In this document: piece by piece, positions 46,525-57,600 of the stretch
Layout of the letters: the number at the start of each line of letters is the position of its first letter
Numbering within the stretch: position 1 is the first letter of the stretch
DNA from: an uncultured Chthonomonas sp.
GTDB lineage: Bacteria > Armatimonadota > Chthonomonadetes > Chthonomonadales > Chthonomonadaceae
Reading direction: 5' to 3'
DNA: 64,000 bases
Assembly: GCA_903859705.1 (NCBI GenBank)
Contig: CAIONQ010000021.1
Span: 1-64,000 of the forward strand
Notes under the pieces: model-generated
Databases searched by the model: none
The model's input: only the letters and a program-made list of their open reading frames with translations
What the model was told of the DNA's origin: nothing
Program-made: the position numbers and the translations under genes

Positions 46525-47487
46525 CTACTGAAGTTGGTCTTTGTCTGCCTCTAGCCTTGCTTGTTCTATCTGTTCCACCTTATCTGCTTTACCACGTAAC
46601 CGAATGCGATCTGCAAGTGCTCGTACACGATCTCGTGAAGAAGCATAGGCTTCGCGGTATATTCGCTGCGCCTGCGAGCGCGTTACCGTCTGGCCAGTTT
46701 GATAGTACATCTGCACCGCACGCCCAACAGCAATTGTTCCAGCGTAGCTAATCATCGCCCGAAACAGGAAACCAACCGCCGGCACAGCTCCCACAATTTC
46801 CCTGGCAACCGATCTCCACCCAAATGCGTTCAGGAGAATAGGAACAAGCTCCTTCATGCGGCTTCTATAATTAACCTCCAGGCCATTCGCTGCCGCCAGG
46901 CGTAACACCATCATTACCTGGTTCTTCGTTAGCACAACAATATCGCTCAGCGCATTCGCAGGAAGAATAATTTCAAAAATAGGAAAAGCCGAAACCACGC
47001 CAGTTATTAATGAAAACTCGGCGTTGGTCATCGCCGTTTGCTGAATAATCTCTGAAGATGCAGCCGCCCTAAACACGGGAAAACTGCGTGCCAGAGGCAG
47101 CATCAACTCGGGGCGGTCATCAAAAATGCGCTGTATCGTCGCATCCCAACCTCCAATATCCGCCAGTGAATAAACCGAGCAACCTCTAAAATCTGTTGTG
47201 CGCCCACCTCCAGTATCGATAACAAAATCGAATAAAGCTTCCGATTCTGGAAACCCGTCCTCAGGATGCGTGCTGTTGTATTCACGAAGGTCTGATGTAT
47301 CACCAGAAATATTCTTTCTTGCAATATCTGCTCCGCGCAGAGCTTCCACAGCATGCAGCCTGGTAGCTGGTGCTCCTACAACCGCCACGGATAGGGGGCG
47401 ATTTGCCTCCAATTGTATCTCTTTGACCGATATTGAGCGCAGTCTGCTCCAGAACTCTTTAGGTCCGCCTATTCTGACTTTCGCCAC
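46525..47487 (-). CDS. DUF697 (YcjF-like) membrane protein
   Basis: A 320-residue protein whose C-terminal half (from about SLITGVVSAFPIFEIILPANALSDIVVLTKNQVMMVLRLA to SYAGTIAVGRAVQMYYQTG) matches DUF697, a membrane domain often attached to small GTPases. The N-terminal half keeps a beta strand like a GTPase first strand (PLSVAVVGAP) but has no GxxxxGKS P-loop and no NKxD motif, so nucleotide binding is unlikely. Two hydrophobic hairpins fall in the DUF697 part and the C-terminus is a charged helix. The GTG start at 47487 has GAGGGGTG about four bases upstream. It is divergent from groES. Confidence 0.75.
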   Translation of the reverse strand: MAKVRIGGPKEFWSRLRSISVKEIQLEANRPLSVAVVGAPATRLHAVEALRGADIARKNISGDTSDLREYNSTHPEDGFPESEALFDFVIDTGGGRTTDFRGCSVYSLADIGGWDATIQRIFDDRPELMLPLARSFPVFRAAASSEIIQQTAMTNAEFSLITGVVSAFPIFEIILPANALSDIVVLTKNQVMMVLRLAAANGLEVNYRSRMKELVPILLNAFGWRSVAREIVGAVPAVGFLFRAMISYAGTIAVGRAVQMYYQTGQTVTRSQAQRIYREAYASSRDRVRALADRIRLRGKADKVEQIEQARLEADKDQLQ

Positions 47488-47576
47488 AGAACACCCCTCG
47501 CTACCATAATGGTAATACGCAGTTATCTACTATTAAGAATACTTCCGGAAGGCACCAGTTTGCAGCCTGTTATGCC

Positions 47577-47606
47577 TTGAATTAGTGTTGAAATCTGGAG
47601 TACAAT
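47577..47606 (+). promoter_or_regulatory. Sigma-A promoter of groES-groEL
   Basis: TTGAAT (47577-47582) and TACAAT (47601-47606) are 18 bases apart. The predicted start near 47613 falls just before the CIRCE operator, the standard arrangement for HrcA control. Confidence 0.75.
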
Positions 47607-47616
47607 ATCGCGGGTT

Positions 47617-47643
47617 TTAGCGCTCACAGCAGGTGAGTGCTAA
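47617..47643 (+). promoter_or_regulatory. CIRCE operator (HrcA binding site)
   Basis: TTAGCGCTC, nine bases, GAGTGCTAA. The right arm is exact and the left arm has one change from the TTAGCACTC consensus. It marks HrcA heat-shock repression of groESL; hrcA is not in this window. Confidence 0.93.
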
Positions 47644-47750
47644 CGAGCGATGCGCAGTCGCCGTTCGTGGGCGCCCTGCTATATGTGCACCCGATGCATA
47701 AGTCCAGCACATGGGCTTATATTACTACGAGATTTGAAGGAGGTTGTTTC

Positions 47751-49684
<1,934 letters not shown>

Positions 49685-49715
49685 TACTCGCTCAAAAGCA
49701 GCATTAAAGCATGTT

Positions 49716-49755
49716 CAGCGCCCTTCCGGATATACTCCGGAAGGGCGCTGTTTAT
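49716..49755 (+). terminator. Terminator after groEL
   Basis: A perfect 15-base stem (CAGCGCCCTTCCGGA at 49716-49730; mirror 49736-49750) with a TATAC loop, followed by TTTATT. Confidence 0.92.
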
Positions 49756-49834
49756 TGCAGCAAAAACATGCAAGTAAAAAGCATATTCACTGCTCATCAA
49801 TCCTCGCAAAAATGGTGTAAGGTACAATAGATGC

Positions 49835-50965
49835 ATGAGCACAACAGAAATACCCGTAACCATTACAGACCCGATAAATGCCAGCATACTTTCAGTTTCT
49901 GAAGATAAGATTCAGGGATTTCTGGCAGATCCTATCGGCAAAATATCCGAACTCTCCGGCATTGATATCGATACCGTTATAGAGCGCATTCAGGCAATGT
50001 TGCGATCTGGCACTATCCGCCGTGTACGCCAAACGCTTATGGCCACCAACCTCGCTGAAGGGGCCCTGGCAGCATGGCAGATACCTGCAGACAAGCTGGA
50101 CGATGCTTTCCGGTATATGTTTGACCTTGATCCATTCTCGGGACATGTGGTAATCCGCACCACCGATAGCGCCACCCCGGGCTCCAGCTACCGCTTGTGG
50201 ACCACCTTAAAGGTTCCCCAGGGTTATTCACTGGAAAAACACGCAACGTTTCTGGCAAACAAAGTGGGAGCAGAAGCGCACCTCCTGATGCCAGCCGAGC
50301 GCCTATTTGCACTGGGTGTTGGCCATATTCGCCGTAAAAACATGCCCATTGGTTCAAAGTCTGAAGCTCTGGCAGAAGTGGTAGATACTCAAAAAGTATC
50401 GTTAAGCGATCTCGACTGGCAGGTGCTTACCGCACTTAAACGCGAATTTGAACCAGAAGAATTTGTACGTGATCTTTGGACAGCTCGCGCCGCAGAAGCA
50501 GGCGTAGATTTTGAAACGTTTATGCAGGTAGGACAATCACTGCATGATCGCAAAGTAATAGGCCGCTTCTCTACTTTTCTTGAGCATGTCAAGCCTACAG
50601 CCGGTAACGAACGCGTTACGCGATACAACGCACTCTTCCACTGGGCCGTACCTAAAGGCCAGGAGATTGATGCTGGCAGGCAGATTGGCCGTTTCGAAAT
50701 CATGACCCACGCCTATTGGCGTGAAGGTGGGCCAGAGTTCCGAAATGTAAACATAATGGGCGTTGCCCATGGTGTCGATAAACAGGTTCTTTTAGATCAT
50801 AAGGCCGCTATGGATGCACACCTGGAATCGGTTGGTATCCCGGTAAGTTACACCAACGTGTTCTGGGGTGGGCGCAGTGAAATAAAGCCCTCAGAGATCG
50901 CACCACAGGCTTACAGGGCATTCTGTACTGAGAATGGCATCGATCCCGATAGCATGAGGGAATAG
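49835..50965 (+). CDS. Tandem AhbA/AhbB-like protein (Lrp-fold, siroheme decarboxylase family)
   Basis: A 376-residue protein with two copies of the Lrp/AsnC-like unit found in siroheme decarboxylases (AhbA/AhbB, NirD/L/G/H). The first (about 10-175) has a winged-helix part (IERIQAMLRSGTIRRVRQTL) and an effector-like beta sheet (SYRLWTTLKVPQGYSLEKHATFL). The second (about 190-370) has SLHDRKVIGRFSTFLEH, THAYWREGGPEFRNVNIMGVAHG and a GGRSEIKPSEIAPQAYRAF end resembling the family STREFKK...F tail. Known members decarboxylate siroheme to 12,18-didecarboxysiroheme on the way to heme or heme d1; others have no proven role. A -10-like TACAAT ends six bases before the ATG with no ribosome binding site, suggesting a leaderless transcript. 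The following two genes are metabolic enzymes, not heme genes. Confidence 0.75.
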   Translation: MSTTEIPVTITDPINASILSVSEDKIQGFLADPIGKISELSGIDIDTVIERIQAMLRSGTIRRVRQTLMATNLAEGALAAWQIPADKLDDAFRYMFDLDPFSGHVVIRTTDSATPGSSYRLWTTLKVPQGYSLEKHATFLANKVGAEAHLLMPAERLFALGVGHIRRKNMPIGSKSEALAEVVDTQKVSLSDLDWQVLTALKREFEPEEFVRDLWTARAAEAGVDFETFMQVGQSLHDRKVIGRFSTFLEHVKPTAGNERVTRYNALFHWAVPKGQEIDAGRQIGRFEIMTHAYWREGGPEFRNVNIMGVAHGVDKQVLLDHKAAMDAHLESVGIPVSYTNVFWGGRSEIKPSEIAPQAYRAFCTENGIDPDSMRE

Positions 50966-51057
50966 TCAGGATATCGGGCATGCTTGCGCTCAAGGCGTCT
51001 GCCAGGGTTTATCAGGCGCGTATCTGGCGCATCTGTTAAACAGGGAGGCAACGCCGC

Positions 51058-52323
51058 ATGAGCATTGATATACGTGTAACTAATGTAGAGCGCATTGTAC
51101 TCAATGTCCCTTTTACGCCAAGGTGCCAGCAATGGAACGCGCGTGAAGTGTGGCAATGGCGCATTTCTGAGATAATCCGCTTAACAACCAACAGTCCGGA
51201 AGTTATAGGCTATGGTGAAACCCTGCTGCACTACACATGGAGCAGGGTTTCTGATGAAGCAATAACTAAAGCCATTGGTAGTAGGCTTGGCGACCTGCTT
51301 GGCGACGATTCACTTGGTGCGGGCCTCCAGATGGCTGTCTACGATGCTGCCGGCAAAGCACTGGGTGTGCCTGCATACCGCCTCTTCAACCTCCCAAAAG
51401 TTCGCGATTGGTGCCCTATCTCCTGGTGGAATATAGATATGCCTCCCGAGGCATTTGCAGCGGAAGCACAAGAAGCTCAGAGTGCAGGCTACACCTCCTA
51501 CAAGATAAAAGCCCGGCCGTGGTGGGATGTGTATGCACAGGTAGCGGCCATTAGCGAAGTATCCCCCGTTCAGTTTCGGCTGGATCTTGATTGGAATCAG
51601 ATGTTGCTGAATGTGGGCAATGCCGCCCCGGTGCTGGCTCAATTGGATAAGAATCCACGAATTGCAATCTACGAATCCCCCATTATGCAGCGTGATATTG
51701 AAGGGCATCGTGTTCTCAGGGGTAAAACCACCCGGCCCATAGCGCTCCACTTCGGTGATCCACCTTTCGCTACCGTTGCCCGCGAAGAGGTTTGCGATGG
51801 ATTTGTTGTTGGTGGCGGGGTGAGTTCCGTAATTCGGCAGGGCCACCTCGCAGCAGCCTTCGATAAGCAGTTCTGGCTGCAGCTTGTGGGTACTGGCCTT
51901 ACCACAGCTCTCTCCGCGCATCTGGGGGCAGTGCTACCCAACGCGCAATGGCCATCAGTAAATTGCCTTAACAATTACGCCGACGATTTATTGGCAGAGC
52001 CACTTAAAATCCAGGGCGGCTGTGTAAGGGTTCCAGAATTACCGGGGCTCGGCGTCCAAATTGATGAAGAAGCGCTCATTAAGTACCGAATGCAGCCTCC
52101 TTTTGAAATTCCTCGCCCTCGTTTTGTACTTTCCATTGTGTGGCCGCATGGAAGGGTTGTACACTATTGCAGCATGAAACAGGTTTGGGATGATTGCCTT
52201 GCGGGCAACCAGCCTGTTCAGGAGCCAGGAGTTACCATGGAGGTAAACTCTGTGGATGACAATCAGGATTGGCAGCCGCTGTATGAACGTGCCACTATAG
52301 CTCCTGTGCACGATGTTCGGTGA
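51058..52323 (+). CDS. Enolase-superfamily protein (mandelate racemase/muconate lactonizing type)
   Basis: A 421-residue protein with an N-terminal capping domain and a C-terminal TIM barrel. The catalytic Lys motif is YKIKARP (KxK), the first metal ligand lies in FRLDLDWNQ and the second in YESPIM. The third ligand, normally Asp or Glu in a PIALDE or MGE phrase, is not at the standard place: the sequence reads PIALHFGDPP, so a shifted Asp or a lost site is possible. The reaction cannot be assigned; the superfamily abstracts a proton next to a carboxylate. AGGGAGG lies about 10 bases before the ATG. A creatininase-family gene follows after 30 bases, probably in the same transcript. Confidence 0.8.
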   Translation: MSIDIRVTNVERIVLNVPFTPRCQQWNAREVWQWRISEIIRLTTNSPEVIGYGETLLHYTWSRVSDEAITKAIGSRLGDLLGDDSLGAGLQMAVYDAAGKALGVPAYRLFNLPKVRDWCPISWWNIDMPPEAFAAEAQEAQSAGYTSYKIKARPWWDVYAQVAAISEVSPVQFRLDLDWNQMLLNVGNAAPVLAQLDKNPRIAIYESPIMQRDIEGHRVLRGKTTRPIALHFGDPPFATVAREEVCDGFVVGGGVSSVIRQGHLAAAFDKQFWLQLVGTGLTTALSAHLGAVLPNAQWPSVNCLNNYADDLLAEPLKIQGGCVRVPELPGLGVQIDEEALIKYRMQPPFEIPRPRFVLSIVWPHGRVVHYCSMKQVWDDCLAGNQPVQEPGVTMEVNSVDDNQDWQPLYERATIAPVHDVR

Positions 52324-52353
52324 GTCTCAAATCCAATTCAAGGAGCAGAACAC

Positions 52354-53133
52354 ATGAAATATGGCGAGCATAAATGGCGAGACACAGAGGATCTGGCCGA
52401 CCGCGTGGTAGTGCTGCCTCTGGCCTCCCTTGAACAGCATGGGCACCACCTGCCAATGCTAACGGATACCATGATAGCCGCGGAAATTGCCCGTATTGCC
52501 GAGGCAGAACTCGGTGATAAGGCCTTATTTCTCCCCGTACTGTGGGTGGGGGCATCCGATCATCACTTGGGGTTCACAGGAACCCTCAGCCTGGGAAATA
52601 GCCTCTACGTCGATGTATTGGTGGATATATTGGAAAACCTTGTGGCGGCTGGCTACCGCAAGATATTCCTCTTGAATGCTCATGGCGGCAACATTACACC
52701 TGGCAGAATGGCGATCTATGATGTGCAGATGCGGCATCAAGATATCCCCGATCTCTTCCTTGCCTTCAGCAGCTGGTGGACTCTGGCAGCAGATGAAATT
52801 GCTGCTGTGCCGGGGTTAGATCAGAAGATTGTAACGCACGCGTGTGAGCTTGAAACAAGTATGGTCCTGCACCTCCGACCAGAGCTTGTAGACTTGAGCC
52901 AGGCAATGGGTACACGCATTCCATTCGAGTCACGGTTTTACTGCCCGGATTTCTCCGCATCCAGCCGTGTAGATATTCCCCGCGCTTTCGATCAGCTCAG
53001 TATAACAGGAGCATTCGGTAATCCTGAACTTGGAACCGCCGAAAAGGGAGCAGGGCTCTTTGCAGCAGCAGCTGCCGAAGTTGTGCGTTTTGTAACCGAG
53101 TTCTCAGAATGGGATGAGATTACACCGCACTAA
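52354..53133 (+). CDS. Creatininase-family amidohydrolase
   Basis: A 259-residue protein of the creatininase/FAPy-deformylase family (ArfB, MftE and creatinine amidohydrolase relatives). Metal-site motifs are PLASLEQHGHHLPMLTDTM (Glu, His, Asp), SDHHLGFTGTLSLG, and FLLNAHGGN; a further Glu is in HACELETSMVLHLRP. These are the usual binuclear metal ligands, so it should be an active amidohydrolase; the substrate is unknown. AAGGAG is nine bases before the ATG. It directly follows the enolase-family gene, so the two may act on the same compound. Confidence 0.88.
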   Translation: MKYGEHKWRDTEDLADRVVVLPLASLEQHGHHLPMLTDTMIAAEIARIAEAELGDKALFLPVLWVGASDHHLGFTGTLSLGNSLYVDVLVDILENLVAAGYRKIFLLNAHGGNITPGRMAIYDVQMRHQDIPDLFLAFSSWWTLAADEIAAVPGLDQKIVTHACELETSMVLHLRPELVDLSQAMGTRIPFESRFYCPDFSASSRVDIPRAFDQLSITGAFGNPELGTAEKGAGLFAAAAAEVVRFVTEFSEWDEITPH

Positions 53134-53194
53134 CATTATCACTGTATTGGGCCGGGAAACCGGCGGATTTTAGATACCCAGAAAATACTAAACT

Positions 53195-53914
53195 ATGATT
53201 CAAAGACAGGGTGGCGCAAGCCGACGACCGGGATCCAGAAAGCCCGCAAAACCATCACGCTACGGTCAACAGAACCCAAGAGGCGTAAACCCGCTTCCTC
53301 CGTTTCCTACATCTCAACGCACACCGCGCCCACCACAGCCCAGGGCAACATCAGGTAAACAGGCCGGCGATGGTGCGATCTTCGCCGATCGATGGCCCTC
53401 TTCTCCTACCGGCACGCAAAAGGCAGGAGATGTTGCGCCAGCATCAGCTTCGAAACGCAAGAAGGATGGGCCATTCAAGGTTCTCATTGCAGTGCATCGC
53501 CCGCGATATCGTGGACGCACCGAGCGCGCATGTGCCATTGGTGGCTGGCAGGTAACGAGTTTGCTGAATAAGCAAGACGTGGTAGGCTTCGTCCAGAAGT
53601 CTGAAGGTCCACCCGATCTAGTCATCCTATCCTCGGATTTTGGTCGTCAGAAAAGCCTGGGCATTTTCAAGGCTATTCAGCAGATGCGGCCAACTGGTAT
53701 GAAGATCGTTGGCCTGATTGTTGATGAAGAAGGGCTAACTACCCAGGATGGCATACCGGCCGAGAAGTTGTGCGATGTTAGCATAGCACCACCCTATAAG
53801 GCTGCGGACCTTCGTACTGTCTTCTGTAAGCTCTACGAAGATATCAGAGGCGTGCCTGTGGCTGCGGAAGTTATTGCAGAGGGCATAGACCAGGAAAGCG
53901 AAGACGAAGAGTAA
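53195..53914 (+). CDS. Degenerate receiver-domain protein with disordered N-terminus
   Basis: A 239-residue protein. Residues 1-90 are basic, Pro/Arg/Gly-rich and predicted disordered (RRPGSRKPAKPSRYGQQ...). Residues about 92-218 follow the response-regulator receiver pattern: FKVLIAVHRPRYRG, a GGWQVTSLL helix-strand, PDLVILSSDFG, MKIVGLIVDEE, and CDVSIAPPYKAADLRTVF. Key phospho-receiver residues are replaced: the acidic pair is Val-His, the phospho-Asp position is Ser, and the conserved Lys is Pro. It is thus an atypical or pseudo-receiver, acting without Asp phosphorylation if it acts at all. The C-terminus is acidic. There is no Shine-Dalgarno site; TAAACT abuts the ATG. pyrE follows 15 bases later. 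Confidence 0.65.
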   Translation: MIQRQGGASRRPGSRKPAKPSRYGQQNPRGVNPLPPFPTSQRTPRPPQPRATSGKQAGDGAIFADRWPSSPTGTQKAGDVAPASASKRKKDGPFKVLIAVHRPRYRGRTERACAIGGWQVTSLLNKQDVVGFVQKSEGPPDLVILSSDFGRQKSLGIFKAIQQMRPTGMKIVGLIVDEEGLTTQDGIPAEKLCDVSIAPPYKAADLRTVFCKLYEDIRGVPVAAEVIAEGIDQESEDEE

Positions 53915-53929
53915 ATCGAGGAAGAGTGC

Positions 53930-54508
53930 ATGCTTACTGAAGATCAGGTTCGTGAGATATTCCTGGATGCTGGCGCATTGATGTCCGGGCACTTTAAACT
54001 GTCCTCTGGCAGGCACAGTGGCGAGTACTGGGAGAAGTTCTGGGTACTCCAGCATCCCCAGTATGTACAGGCAATGTGCGCAGAGATTGCAAGGCGTTAC
54101 GCCAATGATGGCGTTGAGGTAGTGCTTGGCCCAACAACAGGTGGGATTTTGCTTGCGTTTGAAGTTGCGAGGCAACTTGGCGTTAGAGCACTGTATGCTG
54201 AGTCTGAAAATGGCGTTCGAACACTTCGCCGAGGGCTTACCCTGCCTGCCGGAACACGCACGCTTATAGTAGATGATGTACTTACAACAGGCCTTGCCAC
54301 ACAGGAGTGTATCGATCTCTGCACTCGCCTTGGGGCGGATATTGCCGGCATAGCTGTGCTTGTTGATCGCTCCGGCGGCAAAGTCGATCTTGGTTATCGT
54401 AGAGAAAACCTTCTAACCATCGAAGCAGTATCCTATGCGCCGGAAGAGTGCCCGCTTTGTGCCGCAGGTGAGCCAATAACAAAACCAGGCAGCAGGTCTT
54501 TGCCTTAG
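53930..54508 (+). CDS. pyrE: Orotate phosphoribosyltransferase
   Basis: A 192-residue type I phosphoribosyltransferase that makes orotidine 5'-phosphate from orotate and PRPP in pyrimidine synthesis. The OPRT-type start is GHFKLSSGRHSGEYWEKF, the PRPP loop is TLIVDDVLTTGLATQECI, and the orotate-side loop is GGILLAFEVARQLG. The C-terminal CPLCAAG pair is a feature of the long OPRTs of Thermus-like and related bacteria. AGGAAGAG lies seven bases before the ATG. It is the last gene before a strong terminator. Confidence 0.95.
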   Translation: MLTEDQVREIFLDAGALMSGHFKLSSGRHSGEYWEKFWVLQHPQYVQAMCAEIARRYANDGVEVVLGPTTGGILLAFEVARQLGVRALYAESENGVRTLRRGLTLPAGTRTLIVDDVLTTGLATQECIDLCTRLGADIAGIAVLVDRSGGKVDLGYRRENLLTIEAVSYAPEECPLCAAGEPITKPGSRSLP

Positions 54509-54557
54509 GCTCCTCACGGGGAAGTGCACCCAAAAACAAGCTGAGGCATCGTTAAAC

Positions 54558-54602
54558 AAAAAGAACCGGCTCCGGAAAACTTCCGGAGCCGGTTCTTTTT
54601 TC
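54558..54602. terminator. Bidirectional terminator between pyrE and the secretin gene
   Basis: A 20-base perfect stem (54558-54577 and 54581-54600) around an AAC loop, with A-run and T-run ends (AAAAAGAACC and GGTTCTTTTT). Suited to both convergent transcripts. Confidence 0.95.
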
Positions 54603-54623
54603 TTTATAGCACAGATTAGCTAC

Positions 54624-57600
54624 CTACTGCTTAGGAGGCGTTGTTTGCCCGGCAGGGGTTTGATCTGGCACTGTGGTACTGGGCTGGCCAACCGGTGTAA
54701 CCGGGCCAGATTTCTTGTTGTCCTTCTTCTTGTTGTCTTTCTTGGCACCAACCAGGTTAGGTTGCTGTTCCGAAAGGCCAGTTATCTGGTTAATAACTGT
54801 TGCACCAGCAGATGCTGCCATCTGGCGGCTCTGCTCCGCTGTGGCAACAACATGCGGTGTCACAAAGATCATCAGCTCAACTTTAGAGCGGATCTTTTCG
54901 CGCGAGCGGAAGAATTGTCCCAGAATTGGAATATCACTCAGCACAGGAACCTTGTTAATGTTCAAACTGGTTCTGTCTCGGATCAGGCCGCCGATCACTG
55001 CCGTGTCACCATCTTTTACAGTTACGGATGTATCGGTGTATCTGTCATTAAACACGGGAGCGATTATGGCGTTAGATCCGGAACCCAGTGTCTGGTAGTT
55101 AACCAGGTCACTGGCATCTTCTACTACATCTACAGTAACCAGTCCATCGCGAGTGATGCGAGGTGTAACATCAAGTGTAAAGCCAATGGATGCAAACTGC
55201 ACCTGGTTGGAAACACTTGTGGATACAAGGCCACTTGAAGTTTGCCCGGTTATGTATGGAACCTGCGTGGCAATGTCGATAATTGCCGGCTGGTTATTGG
55301 AAGTGAACACACGCGGTGTTGCCAACACCTTCACTTTACTATCCACACCAAGAGCTTGCAGCAATATGCTGTGATTTACACTGGAGATTACTGCCTGTAG
55401 GCCCTGCTGAGCCGCATCTGGCGTTAACCCTGTGCCCATGCTGGCACCTGGCAACAGCACGTTTGCATTGCCCGTTGTAGTGCCGCCAAGTCCACCTATA
55501 ACATTGTTGAGGTTGAAGCCAAGCTTCTGGTCATTTTCAAGCGAGATCTCAGCAACAATCACCTCAATCATCACCTGGCGCGGTATTACGTCCAGAGAAT
55601 CTACAATGCCCTTAATGGCCTCGTAGTTGTTAGGCGTCGTGGTTACAATAATACTGTCCCCATTAGGCGAAGCTACTGCATACACATTGTTCTGAAGCTG
55701 CAGCAAACCCGTAAATGCACCGTTGGAGCCGGTTCCACCCATCTGCTGGTTCGAGTTGCCCCGGTTACCCTGGCCACCACCAAAGCCACCACCGCCAAAG
55801 CCACCGAAACCACCACCGCCGCCGCCAAAGCGCATACCCTGGCGGGTTGTGCCACTTGTATCCTGAACCTGGCTGGGTACAAACTGCCCATCGGCGGTAA
55901 GTACGCCCGGTATTCCGGATGGGATGGCAGACCCACCGTTATCCGTTGTAAATCCATCTCCAGCAGTGCCCATATCTGGCGCATTCGGGGGGCCAGGCGG
56001 CCGCATAGATACGCCTCGTCCGGATGTGGTTGGTCGGCGTTGAATAGGAGTATGGCCATTGATGGCGCCACCACCGCTGCCGCCCCTGCTTCCGCCTGCA
56101 CCACCAATACTGCCTCCGAAGAACGGATTAAAATTGTTGTTGCTGTTGCTCGAGGTGGAGGTGCTAAATGCCTGATTAAGGGCAGAAGCAACATCCGCAG
56201 CCTGAGCATTTTTCAGCGGAATAACAAATGTGGTCGACTCAACAGCGATGTTTACATCAAGTTGATCAATTAGCTCCTCAACCTTAACCATTTTCTCTGG
56301 CGATGCTGTAATCAGCACGCTGTTGGTTCGGGTATCGGCCGCTACCTTAGCAAACGGATCTGAACTCTGAGTTGTCTGTCCGGATCCACCGCCAAATCCA
56401 CCAAATCCACCAAATCCGCCGCCAAAGGCACGGGCAGCGAAGGGAGTACCACCACTGCTGGAGCTTGCAGAAATTGCACCATGCTGGTCAGAAAGCACCT
56501 GATTAATGGTGTTTGCAACGGTTGTTGCATCTGCATACTTAACCTTGCGCAGCTTGGTGTTGAGGGTATTCGAATCGTCATCATCAATTCGATTGATGAT
56601 CGTCTGGGTTATCTGTTCTTGCGTTTCTCTGGATGCCACCACAATCAGGCTGTTTGTGCTGGTTTCAGCAACTGCATATACAGACGGTGTGCCGCCGGAT
56701 GCCTGTTGCCCACCCATACCAGGGTTAAATCCTGGCTGGCCGGGTGCAGGGCCACTGGTTTTACCACGGGTGGTAATCTTGCCATACAGATTGTTTATCA
56801 TGTCTGCAAGGCCAGATGCTTCCGCATGGTGCAGTTGATAAACCGCCATCTCAGAGCGACTGGAGGTCTTATCCAGTGCGGCAACAAGATCAATCATGCG
56901 CTGAACATTGCTCGCAGTATCTGTTACAACCACAGCATTGCTGCCTGTAGCACCAACAATACTCGCTCCTTTATTCATTAAAGGAAGCAACTCTTTCGCC
57001 ATGGCATCTGCGTCCACATTCTCCAGCGGGATCACCTGGGTAATCACCTGGTTACGTGGATCAATGTTTTTGGGATCAATCTGAGTATTTACGTGGGTTG
57101 TATTCGCAACTGCCGAGTTGAACGGAAGAATTTGAATAACGTTATCCTGCTGCAGGGCTGTAAAGCCACGCACAGAAAGTACGCTTTGAAGAATTCTAAA
57201 CGCTTCATCAAGCGATACCTGCTTGGGAGCCACAATCGTAACCGGGCCAGTAACGGTGGGATCAGCCACAATGGTCATCTGCGTTGCTGTTGCGAAAACC
57301 TTAAGCACAGCAGAAATATCCATGTTGTGGAAATCCATGGAAACCATGGTGCCAGCTCGCGATGCCGGAGGCGCAAAAGTACCGCCAGTAGGTACGGCCG
57401 GCGCACCAGCAGGCGGTGCCCCAGCAGCGGGTGTGCCTGCTGCTGGCGGCGCTGCGGTTGGGTCGGTTGGAGCCCCTGCTCCCCGGGTTCCGCGCTGCCG
57501 TCGCTGGATTGGGATTATTTTTACGCTGCTCTTCGGCGCGTTAAACGGAGCCTGAACCGCGCCGGTGCCAGATGCCTGAGCATTAGCGCGAGCAGACGGA

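Noticed and set aside
47637-47750. A longer in-frame start for groES
   Set aside because: It would begin inside the CIRCE element. The ATG at 47751 has AAGGAGG and matches the family start.
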